A program made the position numbers and the translations under genes. From NCBI GenBank assembly GCA_018268335.1, contig JAFDWT010000051.1, positions 2,755 to 38,063 of the forward strand: DNA of 35,309 nucleotides. The letters are read 5' to 3'. Each line of letters starts with the position of its first letter. The first letter of the stretch is position 1. The DNA comes from Armatimonadota bacterium. Its GTDB lineage: Bacteria; Armatimonadota; Fimbriimonadia; Fimbriimonadales; Fimbriimonadaceae. Positions 31,110-35,309 of this stretch are shown here, in pieces. Under the pieces are notes generated by a model. That model had not been told where the DNA came from. It did not search any database and was given only the letters and a program-made list of their open reading frames with translations.

Positions 31110-31592
31110 TCAGTTCTTCCGCTGCAAATCAAACGTCGCCGGCTCGCCGAGCTTGCCGCTGAACATCGGATACCAAGCCGACTTCAAGTGCGTCGCGTCG
31201 ACAAAGGTGATGACCGCTTTGTGCATGTGGCCGTCGCCCGGCTTCATGTTGCCGCCGTCCTTGAACTCCAGAGTCACCGACTTGGAGTCGCTGGATTTGA
31301 AGTACAGGTTGGGCTGGTTGCCCATCGAGCAGTAGTGGGTGCCCTTGAGCTTGCCGTTGTCCATCGTGTAAACGGTCACCATCTCGTGCGGCTTGCCCGG
31401 GAACAGCGTCTCGACAACCGCCGAACCACCCGCGCTGACCTTATAGATGACCGAAGTGCCAGGCACGGTCTCGCCGTGGGCGGCGACGCCGACCCAGGTG
31501 CCTTCCAACGCTTTCAGCTTGGCAAACGCCTCTTCGTCCTTCGAGGCGACCGGCGACAAAACAAGGAGTCCAGTAAGAATGAGGCTCGTCAT
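31110..31592 (-). CDS. Small secreted protein, DUF1579-like beta barrel (function unknown)
   Basis: The 160-residue protein has a short signal peptide (MTSLILTGLLVLSPVAS). The mature part is beta-rich: LKALEGTWVGVAAHG, GGSAVVETLFPGKPHEMVTV, GKLKGTHYCSMGNQPNLYFK and DGHMHKAVITFVDATHLKSA. This is the pattern of lipocalin/nitrobindin-like and DUF1579 domains in which a 'total weight'-type barrel binds a small ligand. AGAGGG precedes ATG 31592 by 7 nt, and a promoter TAGACA-N18-TATAGT lies upstream. It sits in opposite orientation between rpsO and pnp. A similar-looking protein is at 20430-20945. Confidence 0.7.
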   Translation of the reverse strand: MTSLILTGLLVLSPVASKDEEAFAKLKALEGTWVGVAAHGETVPGTSVIYKVSAGGSAVVETLFPGKPHEMVTVYTMDNGKLKGTHYCSMGNQPNLYFKSSDSKSVTLEFKDGGNMKPGDGHMHKAVITFVDATHLKSAWYPMFSGKLGEPATFDLQRKN

Positions 31593-31609
31593 AGTTTCCC
31601 TCTTGGATA

Positions 31610-31644
31610 ACTATACACAAACCTGGACAGAAATGTCTACATTT
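31610..31644 (-). promoter_or_regulatory. Promoter and 14-bp palindrome upstream of the secreted-protein gene
   Basis: On the minus strand TAGACA (31634-31639) and TATAGT (31610-31615) are 18 bp apart, a good sigma-70-type promoter with a ~12-nt leader holding the SD. The palindrome AAATGT-CT-ACATTT (31631-31644) overlaps the -35 hexamer, so a repressor binding there would block initiation. The regulator is unknown. Confidence 0.5.
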
Positions 31645-31840
31645 GTCCCGAAGGAGGTTTTCCCCAGCCTGGTACCATCACGGTCGGCCAAGGCCTGGAT
31701 GCGTGCCGTTCTTCGGAGCGCCTTCCCCTTTGAGAGGACTCTGCGAAGAGCGGCATTCAGTCTCGCTTGGCCACACCTGCGCTTGTCGCACGCGACTGGG
31801 ACGACCCGGTAGCCCGGCGACACGCGAGCGAGACAACAAA

Positions 31841-34264
31841 ATGATCATCACCCATACCTTCGAGGTCGGGGGCAAGACGCTCTCCCTCGAAACTGGCCGC
31901 GTGGCCAAGCAAGCGGGTGGAGCAGTCCTGTTAGGGATGGACGAAACCGTCATCCTTGGCTGCGCCACCATGAGCAAAACCGCCCGTGAGGGCATCGACT
32001 TCCTCCCGCTGGTCTGCGACTTCGAAGAGCGCAAGTACGCAGTCGGCAAGATCCCCGGCGGCTTCATGAAGCGCGGCGGACGCCCCAGCGACAAGGCTGT
32101 CCTGATCTCGCGGCTCATCGACCGCCCGATCCGCCCCCTCTTCCCGAAAGGCATGCGCAACGACGTCCAGGTCATCACCATGGCCTTCAGCGTCGACAAG
32201 AAGTGCCCGCCTGACGTCCTCGCCATTTGCGCCGCTGGCGCTGCGCTGAGCATCTCCGACATCCCGTTCGCTGGCCCGGTCGCCGGTGTCCGCGTCGGTG
32301 AGATCGACGGCGAGTTTGTCCTCTTCCCGAGCAACGAGCAGCTGAAGACCAGCTCGCTCGACCTCGTCGTCGCCGGTCACAAGAACGCGATCAGCATGGT
32401 CGAGTCCGGTGCCAGCGAAGTCAGCGAGGAGCTCATGATCAAGGCCCTCAACTTCGCCCACAAAGCGATCCAAGAGATCTGCAAGGAGTTCGAAGCCTTC
32501 GCCAAGAAAGCCGGCAAAGCCAAGCGCGAGCCGATCATCAGTGGCGTCGACACCGAGCTTGCCGACGAGATCAAGAAGAAGGAAGCCAAGACCATCGAGA
32601 AGGGCCTCTTCGACCCCGACAAAGCCAAGCGCGAGTCGGCGATGGACGACGTGATCAAGGAGATCACGGACAAGTACAAAGAAAAGTTTGCTGACGACCC
32701 CGTCAAGCTCAAGGGAGTCCACGCTGCTGTCGACAAGGCGGTCAAGGAGACGATCCGCAAGTTCGTCATCGAGGACGAGAAGCGTCCCGACGGCCGCAAC
32801 CTGAAGGAGATCCGCCCGCTCGAAGCCGTCGCCGGCCTCCTGCCGCGCGTCCACGGTTCTGGCCTGTTCACCCGTGGCAACACCCAGGTCATGACCGTCC
32901 TCACGATGGGCATGCCCAAGGACGCGCAGATGCAGGACACCTTGGACGAGGAAGAAGAAGACAAGCGCTACATGCACTTCTACAACTTCCCGCCCTACTC
33001 GGTCGGTGAAGTCCGCCCGCTCCGCGGCGCTGGTCGCCGCGAAGTCGGCCACGGCGCTCTCGCCGAGCGCGCGCTAAAGCCGGTGATCCCCCTCGACGAC
33101 CCCGAGTTCCCGTACACGCTCCACCTCGTCAGCGACGTGCTCGAGTCCAACGGTTCGACGTCGATGGCCTCGGTCTGCGGCTCCACCCTCGCCCTCATGG
33201 ACGCCGGTGTGCCGATCAAGGCGCCGGTAGCGGGCATCGCAATGGGCCTGATGAGCGACGGTAAGAAGTTCAAGGTCCTCACCGACATCCAAGGCGTCGA
33301 AGACTTCACCGGCGACATGGACTTCAAGGTGGCCGGGACCCGCAAGGGCATCACCGCCCTGCAGCTGGACACCAAGCTGGACGGCATCCCCGAGAAGGTT
33401 CTCGCCGACGCTCTGCACCAGGCCCTGGAGGCCCGCCTGCAGATCATCGACGTGATCGAAGCCGAGATCGCCGCCCCGCGTGCCACGCTCAGCAAGACCG
33501 CCCCGCGCATCCAGGTGGTGCAGGTCAACCCCGAGAAGATCGGCGCTCTCATCGGCCCCGGCGGCGCGAACATCCGCAAGATCACCGAATCGACCGGTGC
33601 GCAGATCGACATCCAGCAGGACGGCCGCGTCCTGGTCGCCAGCGACAACGGTCTGGCCGCCGACCAAGCCATCGAGCTCATCCGCGCATCGACCCTCGTG
33701 GTCGAGGTCGGCATGGAGTTCAGTGGCCCGGTGACCCGCATCATGGGTCGCGGCGCGATGGTCCAGATGCCCGGCGGCAAGGACGGCATGGTCCCCACCG
33801 ACCAGTTGACCACCCAGCGCATCCGCCGTCCCGACGACGTCGTCCGCGAAGGCGACGTCATCCGCGTCCGCGTGGCCGAGATCGACGCTATGGGCCGGGT
33901 CAACCTGAGCGCCCTGGGCCTGAACGAAGACAACCCCAAGCTCAACGGCAACGCGGTCATCCCCGAGGGTGACGACCGCCCGCCGTTCCGCGACCGGGAC
34001 GACCGTGGCGGCCGAGGCGGCTTCCGGGGCCGTGACGACCGTGGCGGACGTGGCGGCGGGCGGGACCGCGACCGTGGAGGAGACCGGGGCGGTTACCGCG
34101 ATCGGGACCGAGCCCCGCGCGACTCCAACGAGTCCAGCGACACTCCCGACCGGGCGGCGGTGACTCCTGCCGAAGACAGCAAGGCCCCCGAAGTGCCGTC
34201 CGAGTTCCCCAAGAAGTCGCGCGGCGACGAAGAGGTCAACCCGCGCTTCCGCCCGCGCCGCTAA
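31841..34264 (+). CDS. pnp: Polyribonucleotide nucleotidyltransferase (PNPase) with RGG/RD-rich tail
   Basis: The 807-residue phosphorolytic 3'-exoribonuclease has the usual order: first RNase PH domain, helical linker, second RNase PH domain (GDMDFKVAGTRKGITALQLD), a KH domain (PEKIGALIGPGGANIRKITE) and an S1 domain (ending GRVNLSALGL). Catalytic-region motifs such as RPIRPLFPKGMRNDVQVI are intact. ATG 31841 (MIITHTFEVGGKTLSLETGR) is the canonical start; longer in-frame readings upstream are ruled out by family length. The last ~97 residues are an unstructured tail rich in Arg, Gly and Asp (GGRGGFRGRDDRGGRGGG and similar), much longer than in E. coli and likely RNA-binding. It probably works with RNase J. 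Confidence 0.96.
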   Translation: MIITHTFEVGGKTLSLETGRVAKQAGGAVLLGMDETVILGCATMSKTAREGIDFLPLVCDFEERKYAVGKIPGGFMKRGGRPSDKAVLISRLIDRPIRPLFPKGMRNDVQVITMAFSVDKKCPPDVLAICAAGAALSISDIPFAGPVAGVRVGEIDGEFVLFPSNEQLKTSSLDLVVAGHKNAISMVESGASEVSEELMIKALNFAHKAIQEICKEFEAFAKKAGKAKREPIISGVDTELADEIKKKEAKTIEKGLFDPDKAKRESAMDDVIKEITDKYKEKFADDPVKLKGVHAAVDKAVKETIRKFVIEDEKRPDGRNLKEIRPLEAVAGLLPRVHGSGLFTRGNTQVMTVLTMGMPKDAQMQDTLDEEEEDKRYMHFYNFPPYSVGEVRPLRGAGRREVGHGALAERALKPVIPLDDPEFPYTLHLVSDVLESNGSTSMASVCGSTLALMDAGVPIKAPVAGIAMGLMSDGKKFKVLTDIQGVEDFTGDMDFKVAGTRKGITALQLDTKLDGIPEKVLADALHQALEARLQIIDVIEAEIAAPRATLSKTAPRIQVVQVNPEKIGALIGPGGANIRKITESTGAQIDIQQDGRVLVASDNGLAADQAIELIRASTLVVEVGMEFSGPVTRIMGRGAMVQMPGGKDGMVPTDQLTTQRIRRPDDVVREGDVIRVRVAEIDAMGRVNLSALGLNEDNPKLNGNAVIPEGDDRPPFRDRDDRGGRGGFRGRDDRGGRGGGRDRDRGGDRGGYRDRDRAPRDSNESSDTPDRAAVTPAEDSKAPEVPSEFPKKSRGDEEVNPRFRPRR

Positions 34265-34279
34265 GGCCAGGCCCTAACA

Positions 34280-34316
34280 CAACAAGACCCTGCGACGTTG
34301 TCGCGGGGTCTTGTTG
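34280..34316. terminator. Strong hairpin between pnp and the convergent gene
   Basis: A 17-bp stem (34280-34296 with 34300-34316) has one G-T pair and a 3-nt loop GTT. It lies 16 bp after the pnp stop and 18 bp before the stop of the opposing gene, so it can serve both. The plus-strand 3' side ends in TTGTTG followed by ATT, a weak T tract. Confidence 0.7.
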
Positions 34317-34334
34317 ATTCGCTGGCGTCAACCC

Positions 34335-35246
34335 CTACCAGGGATAGACGTCGTATTGTTTCTTGCCCACCATCAGCCGGGCCTGGCCGTCGACCATGCC
34401 GACGAGCTTGATGCCGTCTTCTAGCTTCTGACCCTTGCGCAGGTACATCCGGCGGCCGTCCTTGTTGAGGAACAGGCCGACGGTCTCGTCCTTGTCGGTG
34501 ACGATGCCAGCCAGCCGCCATCCCTTCAGGGCGTCGGTGAACTCGCCTTTGCCGGCCTCGGCTTCGGGCGCAGGTGCGGCTGTGGCCGAGTTTCCGCCAG
34601 GCGAAGCCTCAGCTGCTTGGCCAGGAACGTAAACGAACATAAACATGTCTTCGCGGAGTTCCTTCTTCGTGGCGTGCAACAAGTAAAGGCCCTGTCCCGA
34701 GAAGTGGTCGCCGATGGCGAACGGTGTTTGGCACGACTTATCGATGATGAGGGCGGCCACTTTGTCCGACTTGTTTGCCGGGTCGCCCACCGTGATCGTC
34801 CTGCCGTTGGCCTGGTCTTCGACCGACATGACCGTGCCTTCAATGCTGACTCGCCGTCCAATGAAGCTGAGGGCGGCACCTTTCGGTTGCGACCGTACCG
34901 GCGTGGCCAATTCGTCCCAACTCATGGACGGCTTCGCCATGTTGGACTTCAGACCCGCCATGTCGGCGAACGGCTTAGTCGTCGAGAACTTGGCACCGAA
35001 CTTCGATTCGATCGCCTGTAATCGGGAAGACAACAAGTTGTTCCAGGCTGGCGAGAAAACGGGCGGCGCGCCATTGGGGCTCTCTTCGTCACCTTTGTAG
35101 ACCCGACTGCTCTCTTCTTTGGCCACCGCGCGTGCTTTGCGCGGCGCGTTCAGAGTCGCGGCAATAGGATCCTGCGCCATCGCCAACGGGGCCAAAACCG
35201 CTAAGGACAACGCGACAACGACAAACTGCCGGACACATGACGCCAT
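34335..35246 (-). CDS. Secreted protein of unknown function
   Basis: The 303-residue protein has a clear signal peptide (about 1-24, ending LAPLAMAQD). An N-terminal low-complexity segment is followed by a beta-rich region (about 130-205: SFIGRRVSIEGTVMSVEDQA and NGRTITVGDPANK) that could be an OB-like fold. An Ala/Pro/Glu-rich linker leads to a C-terminal ~65-residue domain (WRLAGIVTDKDETVGLFLNK, RRMYLRKGQKLEDGIKLVGM and MVGKKQYDVYPW). The last domain recalls the GspC/PilP periplasmic 'HR' domain that links secretin and inner-membrane parts of secretion or pilus machines, but this is only a pattern likeness. ATG 35246 is preceded by CAGGT. No partner genes are adjacent. Confidence 0.7.
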   Translation of the reverse strand: MASCVRQFVVVALSLAVLAPLAMAQDPIAATLNAPRKARAVAKEESSRVYKGDEESPNGAPPVFSPAWNNLLSSRLQAIESKFGAKFSTTKPFADMAGLKSNMAKPSMSWDELATPVRSQPKGAALSFIGRRVSIEGTVMSVEDQANGRTITVGDPANKSDKVAALIIDKSCQTPFAIGDHFSGQGLYLLHATKKELREDMFMFVYVPGQAAEASPGGNSATAAPAPEAEAGKGEFTDALKGWRLAGIVTDKDETVGLFLNKDGRRMYLRKGQKLEDGIKLVGMVDGQARLMVGKKQYDVYPW

Positions 35247-35309
35247 ACCTGTGTTGTTCCCGGTCTGGTGGCGAGATCAGTCTGGCAATCTCTCCGGGTG
35301 TCGGTCTAT

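Noticed and set aside
14256-31644. A shared GTAGAC motif upstream of both uvrA halves and the 31592 gene as an SOS/LexA box
   Set aside because: In two cases the motif is simply the -35 hexamer and in the third it overlaps the -10. It is only 6 bp, not palindromic across all three, and matches no LexA box I know.

Overview
The window is a dense chromosomal segment from a GC-rich (roughly 60-65% by eye) free-living bacterium. The best guess is the Armatimonadota, class Fimbriimonadia. The reasons are two PEP-CTERM sorting tails, type IV pilus/type II secretion genes with an otherwise diderm-like lipoprotein and signal-peptide content, an RNase J plus PNPase RNA-decay set, and many genes whose -10 box sits 5-8 nt before the start codon, as expected for leaderless mRNAs. 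The phylum call is inference; no rRNA is present.

Layout. 1-2060: the tail of a PEP-CTERM protein, tRNA-Gln(TTG), an AraC/GyrI regulator and a beta-propeller PEP-CTERM protein. 2135-5367: three tandem, translationally coupled two-domain retropepsin-like proteases, divergent from an ArsR-type regulator, with an 8-bp inverted repeat between them. 5404-12296 (+): RNase J, a REPIN-like palindrome, an NAD-dependent epimerase, an M61 peptidase and an alpha-glucan phosphorylase. 12321-20106 (mostly -): a lipid kinase, the C-terminal half of UvrA, a sigma/anti-sigma pair, two GyrI-like proteins (+), an SDR with an ArsR regulator, and the N-terminal half of UvrA. 20178-21867 (+): a 36-aa lipoprotein, tRNA-His(GTG), a secreted protein, RNase HII and YraN. 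21877-30433 (-): MetRS, a membrane J-domain protein, two PilC/GspF proteins, FolK, a TolB-like lipoprotein with a (TTTG)n linker and GpsA. 30623-34264: rpsO and pnp, separated by a palindromic repeat and an opposing small secreted protein. 34335-35246: a secreted protein of unknown function.

The most notable observation is that uvrA is present as two separate genes on the same strand and in the correct order. They encode NBD-I (18133-20106) and NBD-II (13242-14252), and the break falls in the linker between the two ATPase modules. About 3.9 kb carrying six unrelated genes lies between them. All Walker A, signature and Walker B motifs of both halves are intact, and each half has its own promoter-like sequence. 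The N half ends in a novel ~42-residue tail that overprints the start of the next gene. This looks like an insertion that split uvrA while leaving two functional subunits.

Other points of interest are a J-domain gene that appears to start at CTG right after the in-frame pilC stop, two ArsR genes each next to a perfect inverted repeat, two different palindromic repeat elements, and a MetRS with HIGN in place of HIGH. Within operons, starts are often preceded by good Shine-Dalgarno sequences (AAGGAGG, AGGAG), whereas first genes tend to show -10 boxes abutting the start. This suggests two modes of translation initiation.
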